NCBI RefSeq assembly: GCF_019052365.1 | Contig: NZ_JAHQUY010000070.1 | Coordinates: 1 to 14,597 of the forward strand | From: Leyella stercorea | Lineage (GTDB): Bacteria > Bacteroidota > Bacteroidia > Bacteroidales > Bacteroidaceae | DNA length: 14,597 bases | Direction of reading: 5' to 3' | Shown: in pieces, positions 6,509 through 14,550 of the stretch | Layout of the letters: each line of letters starts with the position of its first letter | Position numbering within the stretch: the stretch's first letter is position 1 | Position numbers and translations under genes: made by a program | The notes under the pieces: model-generated | Seen by the model: only the letters and a program-made list of their open reading frames with translations | What the model was told of the DNA's origin: nothing | Databases searched by the model: none

Positions 6509-9500
6509 TTACTTCACGATCTTAACGCCATTCACAACGTATACGCCGCGCTTCAGCGGGCGGAGCGATGTGGCGTTCTTCATCACGAGCTTGCCGTCTA
6601 CGGTGTAGACATCAACCGGATGCTGAGCGTCGATTGTAACACCGTTGATAGCGGTCTGGCAGTCGTCAGAAGAAACGCTTACCGACTCGCCACCGGTGTA
6701 CACAGCCGATACGCTGTAGCGTGTAGGCTCAGCCTGCGGGTCGTAGTTGACGGTGTAAGATGTAGCGGTAACCGGAAGCTGCTCAATCATCTTGTCGTTG
6801 CGATATACGCGGAAGCCCTCGAGCTTGCCGAAGCCTGCCTTGTAGACGATGTCGTCGAGCAGCAGCATGTAAGCGTTATTCTCAGGTGTAGCGCAACGTA
6901 TAGCGAAGTAGCTTGCGCCCTCAGGCAGGTCTACTGTGTAAGAGTCCCACTTGCCGCCGCTGTGTGTGAAGGTCTCGAGCTTCTTGAAGTCGGCATGGTC
7001 GTTGGTCTTGTCAGAGTAGTAAACCTCGATGGTCTGCGGATAGCGGATGTTCGACGGGTCTGGCTGACCGTTGTTAGCCCAGAAGAGCACAGTCTGCGCC
7101 TCGCCAGAGAGCATCGGCGAGATGAGCCAGTTGTCGGCATCGTAGTAAACGAACTTCTTGTTGACAATCTCGCGAGCGAACATAGTCATCAGACACTTCT
7201 CACCACCGTGAGGCTTGAGAGTGAAGTTCTGCGAAGTGATACCGTCCTGGATAGCATCCGGGTTGAACACGATATAGTTGTACAGCTCGTTCTCATGCGG
7301 GAAAGGCATACCCTGCGAGCCCCACAGACCGCCAGTCTCACCACTCTTGATAGAAGAATAGGTAGTCCAGTCGCCGAACTGGTTGATAGTCCAGTTGTCG
7401 TAGTTCTCGAATGTCTCGCGATTCTGGATGCTTGCCGGAGTCGGAACGCTCCAGTTCATGGTGAGCTTGCTTGCAGCCTGGTCGTTTGTAGCCGAGAAGT
7501 TTTTAGGCGAAGGAACGCCCGACTCAACGAGGTCCACCATGCAATTAGCCGTATTGTCAGCCTTATACTGGTCAGCAGCATACTCTACGTCAGCCACGAG
7601 GCGCAACTTAGACGACTGGCTTGTAACGTTGCTCTTCACGTCTACGGTGAACGACTTTGTCTGGAGCGGCTTGAGCACCTCTGTCACGGTCTGGTCGAAC
7701 GCCAGAGTGCCGTCAGCGGTGAGCATCACGCGATAGTTTGAAGCATCCTTCTCGCCGTTGTTCGTCACCGTTACCGTAGCCTTGCCCGACACGCCTCTCT
7801 TCATCTTGGCAGGAGCCGAAATGCTCACAGCGAGGTCGTTGCTGTAGATGTTGCGAACGCATACATCGTCGATGCGAACGACGCCGTATGTGTCAGCCTC
7901 GCCTACGAAGGTAAGCATCACATAGTCGCTCTTAGCCATCTCAACCGGAATCTTGAACGATGTGCGGCGCCAGTCCTCAGCCTTTCCGCTGAGCTTAGAG
8001 TAGTCGACGGTGCCGATGAGCTTGCGTGTGCCGTCAGGAGTCTGAGCGTACACCTTGAGAACGCAGTTCTTGCCGGTTGTGCCATTGTAGCTGAAGAACA
8101 CAGCCGGGTTGTTGGCACCAGCGAGAGCTATCTTACCAGAACTGAGGTCGGCTGTGCCACCCTTGCTGAACGATGTGAACACGCGGCAGTGGCTGTCGCC
8201 GTCGCTTGAGGTCTGTGTGTTGAGAAGGAAACCGATGCCGCCTTCCTCATCGAGACCGAGCGACCACCACAAGCTGTTAGCCTCGCCCTCAGCGAAGTGA
8301 GAGGTATACGGCAAAGTGTATGCCTTGCCGGTGACGATCGGCGAAGACATTACATGCTCGCTCTCGCCCTTGCTGTTCTTTGCGCCTACAGAGTAGAGAC
8401 GCACAGCCTGCTCGCCCTCGGTAGTGTTGAACTTCTCGGTGAACGAGTTCTCTGTAGCCGTACCGATGAGCTGCTGACTTGTTACGCCGTCAGAGATGCG
8501 CACGCGGTAAGCGTTGTACGTTACGTCGTTGGTGATGACAGCGCCACCGTTTGTGCCGCGATTAGAAGCCTTGTCCCATGTGAGCTTCACGCCGGTCTTC
8601 ACGTCGGTAGCGTTCACGTTTGTGAGCGGAGCCGGCTTGTCGAGACCTACGTATCCGGCGAATACGGTCGGTGTGCCTGCGCCTGCTGCGGTGTAGGCTG
8701 TGATGGTGTAGTTGTTAAAGCCAGCCACCGGCGAGTTGTCGTCGCAAGAGAGAGTAGCTCCAGCCTTGCTTGCTCCGAACTCCTTAACGGTTACGCCGTC
8801 GCGTGTCACGATCACCTTTGTGACGTCTGTAAGCGCCTTGCCTGCAACTGTCTTTTTAGGCAGTGTGAAGCTGAGAGTAGCCTTCAGCGCTGTTGTCGGG
8901 TCGGGTGTGAAGGTCAGGTTCTCCACAGCAGCCGGTCCGTTGAGGTGTCCGTTGTCGACGATAGAGAAGTCCTCTACGTAGATATAATCCATCGCCTTGT
9001 CGCTAATGGCGTGTATGCCAAGGAAGAACTGCTGAGCGGCAGAGGTGCGAATCTCGCTGTCGTATGTAGTGCTTGTAGCCGACAGCTTTGTAGCTGCGAG
9101 GAAGGTGTTGGTGAGACTTGCTACGTCCTGCTTCTTGCCCCACTTGGCCTCGATCTTCTCGGGGAAGTAAGCACTTGAAGCGCGTGCTGTGAACGCCACC
9201 TTATAAGAGTGGTTAGCCTCGAGCTGTATGGTCGGAGTGATGAGCCAGTCGTTGGCGCTCTTGCTCGCAGAAGCTGCGTAGCAAGCGCTCTGCTTCACCT
9301 CATGCCAAGCCCATGTCTTGCCGTCGTTGTTCGAGTCGACAACCTTGAAGAGGTCGAACGCAGCCTCTGTAGAGAAGTCCTCGTAGTAAGGCGGCACGAT
9401 GTTGTCGCCGTAAGAGACGGCGCCGGTGCGACGCTCTGCGCCACGCTTTGTGCCGTTGACGGGGATAATGCCGTAGTAGTAGTTGCGCAGGCTCTTGTCC

Positions 9501-10903
9501 TTGATAGTCTCCGAGAACGACAGACCGCTGATGTTTGTGCCTACGGTCTTTGCGTCGGGATAGCGCACGATGTCGTAGCGCAGCTCGCCGAGGTAGCCGT
9601 TGTGTACTGAGCCCGAAGGCTTGCCCCATGTGACGTTAGCCTTACCTGCGTCATCTATCTTCAGACGTGCGAACGACACCTGGTTAGGCTCGTCGTAGCC
9701 CACGTATGCCGAGGTCTTCGCAGCCTTGCTCTTGCCTGCTGCATTGGAGAATGTAACGGTGAAGTTGTTCAGTCCTTCAGGAGCGGTGATTTCCTTGGTT
9801 GTTGAAGAGTTGGCAGGCATTGTGCCGGTGAGCACCTCTGTCTTTCCTGAGCGTACCGAGTAGTTCACGTCGCCGCTGAGTGTCTGTCCGCCGTATGTCT
9901 TCGACGGTGCTGAGAGCGACACCCATCCCTTTGTTGACGGACCGTCGAACTTCACCGAGAAGCCGGTAGGTGTTGCAGGAGCAGCCGCGTCGGGTGTTGC
10001 CTCGGGTATAGCCATACCGAGTATCTGCTCGTTGTGCGGGAAGTCGGCGATGAGTGTTGCCTTACCGGTCTTGAGGTCTACCGAGTAGAGTGCGCCCTTG
10101 CGCTCGGCGTCGTATGCAGCCCAGTAGAAGGTATCGTCGTCCTGGTCGATGGCACCACTCTGTGTCCAGCTCTTCTCCGACGACGGAGCCACGTATACGC
10201 CGGTAGGTCCTACCTCGGTTTCTTCGCCGGTGATAGTGTTGAGCTCGTAGAGAATGCCGTCGGTGGCGATGCCGTAGACGCGTTCCTCAGAACTTACGCC
10301 CATTGCCACGAACTTGTGTTTTGACGGACCTATCGTTGTGCGGTCCATCTCGTTGTAGTCGATGATGCCGAACTCGAACGACGACATATCGCTGGTATAG
10401 AACTGGCCGTATGCCTTGCCGGTGAGCTGACTGGTGGCTGTGGCTGTAGCGATGAGCGAGGGGTCGCTAACGAAATCGGGGGCGAGCTCAGAGTGCCACT
10501 TGCCTTCGGTGTTGAACTGATAGTACTTCACGATGAGCTTGCCCGTCTCTTGCGACATCGAGAAGTGTACGGCGTGGTACTTGCCGTCGTAGTAGGAAGA
10601 TCCGCCGTTAGGCGACATAGTGCGTTCGTCCTCTGTCTTGAGGTCGCGGAAGTTGCCCGCCGTTGCTGCGTCGAACGCCATGTAGCCGAGCTGTTTGCTG
10701 GCTGTAGGGTATTCGTTGGCGTTGTTCATGTAGCCCCAGAGGTCGCGGCTGGCTGCACGCGCTGCTGCCTTCAGCGGACTGAGGAAGTTGGCACCGGCCT
10801 TCGCAGCCTGTGCTTTTGTCTGTGCCGATACCGGAAAAGCCGCCATAGCCAGTGCTACGGCAGCTATCGCAGAGGCAACAGAACGTCTGTTTCTTCTGTT
10901 CAT
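6509..10903 (-). CDS. Large secreted adhesin-like protein with three choice-of-anchor J domains
   Basis: 1464 residues. Signal peptide 1-27 (RRSVASAIAAVALAMAAFPV..SAQ). Residues about 65-305 look like a propeller-type repeat region (YGIATDGILYELNTITGEE, GALYSVDLKTGKATLI). There are fibronectin-III-like modules at about 308-405, 406-505, 657-755 and 756-860. Choice-of-anchor J (cleaved-adhesin, jelly-roll) domains lie at about 505-652 (YYEDFSTEAAF, NDWLITP), 862-1018 (LPYTSHFAEGE, VRIDDVCVRN) and 1163-1355 (ETFENYDNW, DNWLISPMLSG, LLDDIVY). A CARDB-like module lies at about 1022-1128. The C-terminus (1428-1464, DVYTVDGKLVMK and RGVYVVNGVKIVK) resembles type IX-type sorting domains. By family, such modules occur in gingipain/hemagglutinin-type surface proteins; a catalytic domain is not visible. 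Likely exported to the cell surface or outside the cell, binding protein or glycan. Transcribed alone from 10955. Confidence 0.85.
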   Translation of the reverse strand: MNRRNRRSVASAIAAVALAMAAFPVSAQTKAQAAKAGANFLSPLKAAARAASRDLWGYMNNANEYPTASKQLGYMAFDAATAGNFRDLKTEDERTMSPNGGSSYYDGKYHAVHFSMSQETGKLIVKYYQFNTEGKWHSELAPDFVSDPSLIATATATSQLTGKAYGQFYTSDMSSFEFGIIDYNEMDRTTIGPSKHKFVAMGVSSEERVYGIATDGILYELNTITGEETEVGPTGVYVAPSSEKSWTQSGAIDQDDDTFYWAAYDAERKGALYSVDLKTGKATLIADFPHNEQILGMAIPEATPDAAAPATPTGFSVKFDGPSTKGWVSLSAPSKTYGGQTLSGDVNYSVRSGKTEVLTGTMPANSSTTKEITAPEGLNNFTVTFSNAAGKSKAAKTSAYVGYDEPNQVSFARLKIDDAGKANVTWGKPSGSVHNGYLGELRYDIVRYPDAKTVGTNISGLSFSETIKDKSLRNYYYGIIPVNGTKRGAERRTGAVSYGDNIVPPYYEDFSTEAAFDLFKVVDSNNDGKTWAWHEVKQSACYAASASKSANDWLITPTIQLEANHSYKVAFTARASSAYFPEKIEAKWGKKQDVASLTNTFLAATKLSATSTTYDSEIRTSAAQQFFLGIHAISDKAMDYIYVEDFSIVDNGHLNGPAAVENLTFTPDPTTALKATLSFTLPKKTVAGKALTDVTKVIVTRDGVTVKEFGASKAGATLSCDDNSPVAGFNNYTITAYTAAGAGTPTVFAGYVGLDKPAPLTNVNATDVKTGVKLTWDKASNRGTNGGAVITNDVTYNAYRVRISDGVTSQQLIGTATENSFTEKFNTTEGEQAVRLYSVGAKNSKGESEHVMSSPIVTGKAYTLPYTSHFAEGEANSLWWSLGLDEEGGIGFLLNTQTSSDGDSHCRVFTSFSKGGTADLSSGKIALAGANNPAVFFSYNGTTGKNCVLKVYAQTPDGTRKLIGTVDYSKLSGKAEDWRRTSFKIPVEMAKSDYVMLTFVGEADTYGVVRIDDVCVRNIYSNDLAVSISAPAKMKRGVSGKATVTVTNNGEKDASNYRVMLTADGTLAFDQTVTEVLKPLQTKSFTVDVKSNVTSQSSKLRLVADVEYAADQYKADNTANCMVDLVESGVPSPKNFSATNDQAASKLTMNWSVPTPASIQNRETFENYDNWTINQFGDWTTYSSIKSGETGGLWGSQGMPFPHENELYNYIVFNPDAIQDGITSQNFTLKPHGGEKCLMTMFAREIVNKKFVYYDADNWLISPMLSGEAQTVLFWANNGQPDPSNIRYPQTIEVYYSDKTNDHADFKKLETFTHSGGKWDSYTVDLPEGASYFAIRCATPENNAYMLLLDDIVYKAGFGKLEGFRVYRNDKMIEQLPVTATSYTVNYDPQAEPTRYSVSAVYTGGESVSVSSDDCQTAINGVTIDAQHPVDVYTVDGKLVMKNATSLRPLKRGVYVVNGVKIVK

Positions 10904-10954
10904 AATATAGTATTTGATGTAAGTTGTTATGTCTTTGATTGTTACAAGTAGATA

Positions 10955-10992
10955 TATTTTGCAAAATTAGACATAAATGCGCAAGTAGACAA
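10955..10992 (-). promoter_or_regulatory. Promoter of the adhesin-like gene
   Basis: On the minus strand TTG (10992-10990), 20 bases, then TAATTTTG (10969-10962). This fits the Bacteroidota consensus and puts the start near 10955, leaving an A/T-rich leader of about 50 nt before the ATG at 10903. It lies between the adhesin-like gene and the end of the sigma operon, so the two are probably separate units. Confidence 0.65.
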
Positions 10993-11003
10993 GCATAAAA
11001 GGT

Positions 11004-11414
11004 TTATTTAACACAATAAGCCCGTGTTTGGTCGCGCAGGTTCAACAAATCTACTACGATGTTCACTATGCTCACTACCGCAAGGCATACAAGGCCCGAG
11101 ACGAGCACGAGCGCTGCATATCGCGAATACTGTCCGAGTGCTACGAGCAGGGCGTTCTCCACGCCGAACGAGAAGAGTGGCTGTTCGGCTGGCATGGCGA
11201 GCATCAGGGCTATAGCGCCTCCGCCCAACACGATGCCCAGCACGAAGGCAGCGAGCATGGCGTAGCGGTAGCGTCTGATGCAGGCTTCTTCGTGCTGCTT
11301 CAGATACTCCACGGCGTCGAGGCGCTTCTCGAGTCTGGCGATGAATGCGTCGCTGTCGTCGAAGGTGGGTCGGGCTGCGAGGAAGAGTTCCTCAAGTGCT
11401 TTATCTTTCTTCAT
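11004..11414 (-). CDS. Small two-helix membrane protein, possible anti-sigma partner
   Basis: 136 residues. A charged cytoplasmic-looking N-terminus (1-50, with a helical stretch IARLEKRLDAVEYLKQHEE) is followed by a helix at about 51-73 (MLAAFVLGIVLGGGAIALML) and another at about 99-123. Its ATG overlaps the stop codon of the sigma gene by four bases (ATGA, 11414-11411), so the two are translationally coupled. A short soluble N-terminus plus membrane helices right behind an ECF sigma gene is the usual arrangement of an anti-sigma factor, but I see no recognised anti-sigma domain (no FecR, ZAS or RskA motif). The assignment is from context only. Confidence 0.75.
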   Translation of the reverse strand: MKKDKALEELFLAARPTFDDSDAFIARLEKRLDAVEYLKQHEEACIRRYRYAMLAAFVLGIVLGGGAIALMLAMPAEQPLFSFGVENALLVALGQYSRYAALVLVSGLVCLAVVSIVNIVVDLLNLRDQTRAYCVK

Positions 11415-11887
11415 ACGTTCAATATTGTTTTAAGGTTGTCTCTGCCGCGCGAGAGCTGCTTCTTCACGGCGTCTATGGTACAGTCGGTGATGTCGGCTAT
11501 CTCCTTCACCGAGTAGCCGCTCATGTAGAACATCACTACTGCCGAGCGCTCTTTCGCCGAGAGTGTGGCGAGCGCCATGTACAGCTCCTGATGGCGGAAG
11601 GCGGAGTCGGCTGTGGCGGCTGACGCCACGGAGCGCGCTGCGCTGATGTCGTCGAGCGTGCGCATGCTTGCCTTGTGGTTGAGGAAGGTGTTGCGCGCTA
11701 TCTTTAACAGCCATGCGCGGAACTTACCCTCGTCCCTATAGCCAGCCGACGAGAGGTAAGCCTTCACCAGCGTCTCCTGCGCTATGTCGTCAGCGTCGTC
11801 GCGCTTGCCGCAGCAGAGGGCGAGCAGAAAGCCTCGCAATGCCTCCTGCTCGCTCTTCACAAGCGTTATGAATTGTTCTCTCGTCAT
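11411..11887 (-). CDS. ECF-type RNA polymerase sigma factor
   Basis: 158 residues, the normal ECF size. Region 2 spans about 10-75, with DDADDIAQETLVKAY (30-44, the core-binding signature) and FRAWLLKIARNTFLNH (56-71, the -10 recognition stretch). Region 4 spans about 103-156, with LATLSAKERSAVVMFYMSG and the helix-turn-helix SVKEIADITDCTIDAVKKQLSRG. It binds core RNA polymerase and redirects it to a stress or envelope regulon. Middle gene of three: 6 bp after the DUF6249-like gene and overlapping the following membrane-protein gene by 4 bp. Confidence 0.95.
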   Translation of the reverse strand: MTREQFITLVKSEQEALRGFLLALCCGKRDDADDIAQETLVKAYLSSAGYRDEGKFRAWLLKIARNTFLNHKASMRTLDDISAARSVASAATADSAFRHQELYMALATLSAKERSAVVMFYMSGYSVKEIADITDCTIDAVKKQLSRGRDNLKTILNV

Positions 11888-11893
11888 ACGTTG

Positions 11894-12331
11894 TTATTCT
11901 TGCTTCATGTTCTGCTGCTCTGCCTCCATCTCCTTCGCGAGCATACGGCGGCCTACAAAGTAGCTCACGAGGAAGGCGATGCCAATGGCTATCAGCGCTG
12001 GGCCGGTAATGATGAGAAATTCGTTCTGCACGCTGAGGAAGAAATAGAGCAGCACGAAGGCTACGCCCATAAGACAGCAGAGGCAGCCGCGCTCGAGTCT
12101 GGCGAGCAGCTTCTCCTTGATGAGCTTATTCGACTTCTTCATGCGCTTCACGAGGTCTTCTACGTCGAGGTTGGGGTTCTTCTCCAATGCGGCGAGTATT
12201 ATCTCCTTGCGGTTGCGGTCTGATGCCAAAGCACTTTTGAACACGATTGCTACAATGGCGACGGGGAGCACTACTGCCACTCCTATCGGAATTAAAATCT
12301 CTACTAAGGCGTGTGCCAAAACTTCATCCAT
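11894..12331 (-). CDS. Three-helix membrane protein, DUF6249-like
   Basis: 145 residues. Hydrophobic helices at about 12-33 (ILIPIGVAVVLPVAIVAIVF), 83-101 and 105-126. Between the first two lies a soluble charged segment with RKEIILAALEKNPNLDVEDLVKRMKK (41-66). A charged tail ends in KQE. The arrangement resembles the DUF6249 family found next to ECF sigma genes in Bacteroidales; this is from memory and not certain. First gene of the sigma operon, so it may sense an envelope state together with the downstream membrane protein. Confidence 0.75.
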   Translation of the reverse strand: MDEVLAHALVEILIPIGVAVVLPVAIVAIVFKSALASDRNRKEIILAALEKNPNLDVEDLVKRMKKSNKLIKEKLLARLERGCLCCLMGVAFVLLYFFLSVQNEFLIITGPALIAIGIAFLVSYFVGRRMLAKEMEAEQQNMKQE

Positions 12332-12530
12332 AATCTTTTGTCGTTTTTAATTGTTATACTTGTTATTTTTTATGTCACTATGTGCAGAAGCGGTGCGTTT
12401 GCTGCTTCTTTCTAAAGCGGCTTGTTTGTTGCTTCTTGCTGAACCAGTTCATTTATATAACAAGCGGCACGGGCAAAAGGTGACATTGCACGAGCAAAAA
12501 TAATGAAAACGATGAAACATATATTAATCT
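12332..12530 (-). promoter_or_regulatory. Leader region of the sigma operon, with a -7 box and a possible 24-codon ORF
   Basis: On the minus strand TATTTTTG (12502-12495) fits the -7 box, with no clear -33. A start near 12488 would give a leader of about 157 nt. Inside it, an ATG at 12452 opens a 24-codon frame ending in TAG at 12380-12378, with a duplicated basic motif (KKQQTSRFR then KKQQTHRFC). The duplication is also visible in DNA: 26-bp copies at 12388-12413 and 12415-12440 match at about 21 positions. Whether the short frame is translated is unknown. No terminator is seen for the pseudogene ending at 12531. Confidence 0.35.
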
Positions 12531-13175
12531 TTATAATCTCTTCTGCTCGTCCTTGCCTGCGCCCTGTCCCTTATACCTTGAGCGTTTGCTGTTGAAGAAG
12601 TAGTTCAATTGCAGTTCTACGCCGCGTGTATAGGAGGTGCTGTTCTTGTTGCCCTCAACCCTCAGCGTGCGAATGCTCCAGCGGTCGCGCTGACCGTTGA
12701 AGATGTCGTTCACATAGAGGTTGCAGGTGAGCGTTCCGTTGAGGAAGCTCTTGAACGCACGCATATTCACCGATGTGTACGACTTGTGCTCTTGCGATCC
12801 GCTGTCGTAAGCGGATACCGCAGCGCCTTGCAGAGAGAACCACAAGGTTTTGTTGATGACAAACCGGTTCATCAGACTCGCCAGGAACTGCGGCTTGCGC
12901 AACGCTGACAGATAGTCGTATCTGCGGGCGTCAAAGAACTGCTGGTCGTAGGCTAATATCAGTTGCGGCTGATAGAAGCCGAACTTCGGCTGCATGACGA
13001 GGGACACTGCGAGGTTCTGCTTGTGGTCGATGTTACGCCAGTAAGAGTAGGAAGCCGCCTGCTGCTTGTAGATATCGTACATCCAGATCATGTAGTCGCT
13101 CGTATAGGTATAGTCCAGACTGAGGTTTATCCACTTCCACATCGCCATAAACTCCACCTCATGGTTGATAGCCGG
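12531..13175 (-). pseudogene. TonB-dependent receptor pseudogene, C-terminal barrel part
   Basis: 214 codons of the beta-barrel, in the same frame as the piece before it but separated from it by an amber TAG at 13178-13176. It reads PAINHEVEFMAMWKWINLSL, then barrel strands with many aromatics (YTYTSDYMIWMYDIYKQ), and ends KRSRYKGQGAGKDEQKRL, the characteristic end of the OMP_b-brl_3 outer-membrane family of Bacteroidota. The join 'SGSPDL-stop-PAINHE' fits the family's SGNPxLKP-type segment, so one base change (for example AAG or CAG to TAG) explains the stop. Confidence 0.85.
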
Positions 13176-13753
13176 CTACAGGTCGGGGCTGCCGCTCTCG
13201 TAGGTGAAGCGGTTGTCATACTGCTGATAGCTGCGCAACTGACTGTAAGAAGGTCGTTTCGTCTTCCTGCTGTACGCCATCTGTATCGCCCAGTCGCCCT
13301 TGTTCCATCCTACATAAGCGTTCGGGAAGAAGTCGTTGTACTCGCGGCTGACTTCCTTGTCGCGCACGCCAAATGAATAGAAGTCCGACTTCACGTGCTC
13401 GTATCTGATACCGGCACCAGCCATCCAGTTGCCGAGATTGAGTCCGTAGGTCAGAAATCCGGCTATGTTGTTCCCCTTCATCTTGTTCTCCGAATCGTCG
13501 ATGTAGCCCTCGGGGTTGTGGCTTTCGGCATTCACATGCGAGCGGCTCTGCTCTGCTCCGAACGACAATTCTCCCTTCCAGAGTTCTCTCGTAGCCGCAG
13601 CCTTCCACGCCCACATCCTGCTGCTTTGGCTCGACGATGTGTTGACGGTGCGTTCCTCAAGAGTAGAGCTTTCCTCTGCGATGTGCTGTCCTTGCTCCAC
13701 CTTCGAATGAAAGTACGTACCGTCGAGGTCAAGATGCCATTTGCCTATCTGTC
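13176..13753 (-). pseudogene. TonB-dependent receptor pseudogene, middle barrel part
   Basis: An open frame from about 13760 down to the TAG at 13178-13176 encodes 194 residues of barrel: YVGQIGKWHLDLDGTYFHSK, then ERTVNTSSSQSSRMWAW, MAGAGIRYEHVKSDFYSFG, and RPSYSQLRSYQQYDNRFTYE. The segments follow the order expected for the OMP_b-brl_3 family. No start codon of its own is convincing: the first possible one is a GTG at 13700 inside the domain. It is out of frame with the N-terminal piece, which stops at 13756-13754. Confidence 0.8.
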
Positions 13754-14236
13754 CTACATAATTCCGAAAACATAGACAGCTCCCGACGAGGTTACATTCA
13801 CACGCGGCAGCTCTGAGAGCACGTCGAGTGCTGTTCCTGCCTGCGAAAGCAACGATTTCTGAACGTCGTAACTCATTCCGCCCGGCGTCATCTTCATGGC
13901 TGGGCGTGCCGCTTCTACCACCACTTCCTTAAGAATGTGGCTGTCGTGGCAGATCACGATGTCACCCATTCGTTCGTCCTTTACGGCAAGAAACCTTGTC
14001 TCGTATCCTACGCACGACACCTTCAGCAAGCAGCTGTCTTGGTCGTACGAGATAGAGAACGTGCCGTCGTCAGCCGTTGTCACGCCATTGATGTATGTGG
14101 AATCAGCCGAAAGTAATACTACGTTCACGTAAGCTATAGGCTTTAAGCTCTCGTTGACTATACGACCTGTCGCGTTCTGTGCTTTTGCAGCGATAACTGC
14201 CAAGCACATTGCGGTTATGATTAGTGCTCTTTTCAT
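13754..14236 (-). pseudogene. TonB-dependent receptor pseudogene, N-terminal part
   Basis: 160 residues from the ATG at 14236. Signal peptide MKRALIITAMCLAVIAAKAQ. Residues about 22-105 form a carboxypeptidase-like regulatory domain (GRIVNESLKPIAYVNVVLL, VTTADDGTFSISYD, LKVSCVGYETRFL). Then the start of the plug (LKEVVVEAARPAMKMTPGGM, ALDVLSELPRVNVTSSGAVY) breaks off after VFG into IM-stop. Family members continue from here into the rest of the plug and the first barrel strands, roughly 200-250 residues that are absent. The remaining barrel resumes at once in another frame, which points to an internal deletion that also shifted the frame. As it stands the protein would have no barrel. Confidence 0.85.
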
Positions 14237-14276
14237 TGTGTGTTGTGTTTTACATGTATATCTTCAACTTATTCTT

Positions 14277-14315
14277 TCACATGCAAAATTATACAAATTA
14301 TGACATTTTGCAAAA
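14277..14315 (-). promoter_or_regulatory. Promoter of the TonB-dependent receptor pseudogene
   Basis: On the minus strand TTTTG (14315-14311), 19 bases, then TAATTTTG (14291-14284): full match to the Bacteroidota consensus. The start falls near 14277, about 40 nt before the ATG. An 8-bp inverted repeat (AAAACACA-AAAG-TGTGTTTT, 14312-14331) overlaps the -33 box and could be an operator. Confidence 0.7.
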
Positions 14316-14358
14316 CACAAAAGTGTGTTTTATCAGAAGCACAATAACATTTAATACG

Positions 14359-14397
14359 TTTTGGCACACTTTTTGCGCAAACGATATTTGCATGTTT
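14359..14397 (+). promoter_or_regulatory. Possible rightward promoter leading out of the window
   Basis: TTTTG (14359-14363), 19 bases, then GATATTTG (14383-14390), one mismatch from TAnnTTTG. It is divergent from the receptor promoter. No convincing gene follows inside the window: the open frame at 14361-14591 starts with TTG inside the promoter itself and has no recognisable domain. Confidence 0.35.
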
Positions 14398-14550
14398 TGC
14401 CCCTTCATATCTCGCGAAAAATCAAAAACAAAATCCGTTGTCGGTTTTTCGTGAGTTTTGAGCGTGCAGCCGTAAACGTTTGCTTTACAATACGTTGCAA
14501 GATTTTATTCAAAAGTGTGCAATTTTTGCTTAGGCAAAACCCAACTTATC

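Noticed and set aside
6620..7741. 373-codon plus-strand reading frame (and others up to 10951) opposite the adhesin-like gene
   Set aside because: Composition is that of antisense frames (V/R/L/H-rich), while the minus strand carries one continuous 1464-codon gene with clear domains.
13176..13178. Amber codon as a sign of an alternative genetic code
   Set aside because: The DUF5686 gene also ends normally in TAG at 3490-3492, other genes end in TAA or TGA, and the receptor has a second lesion, so decay is simpler.
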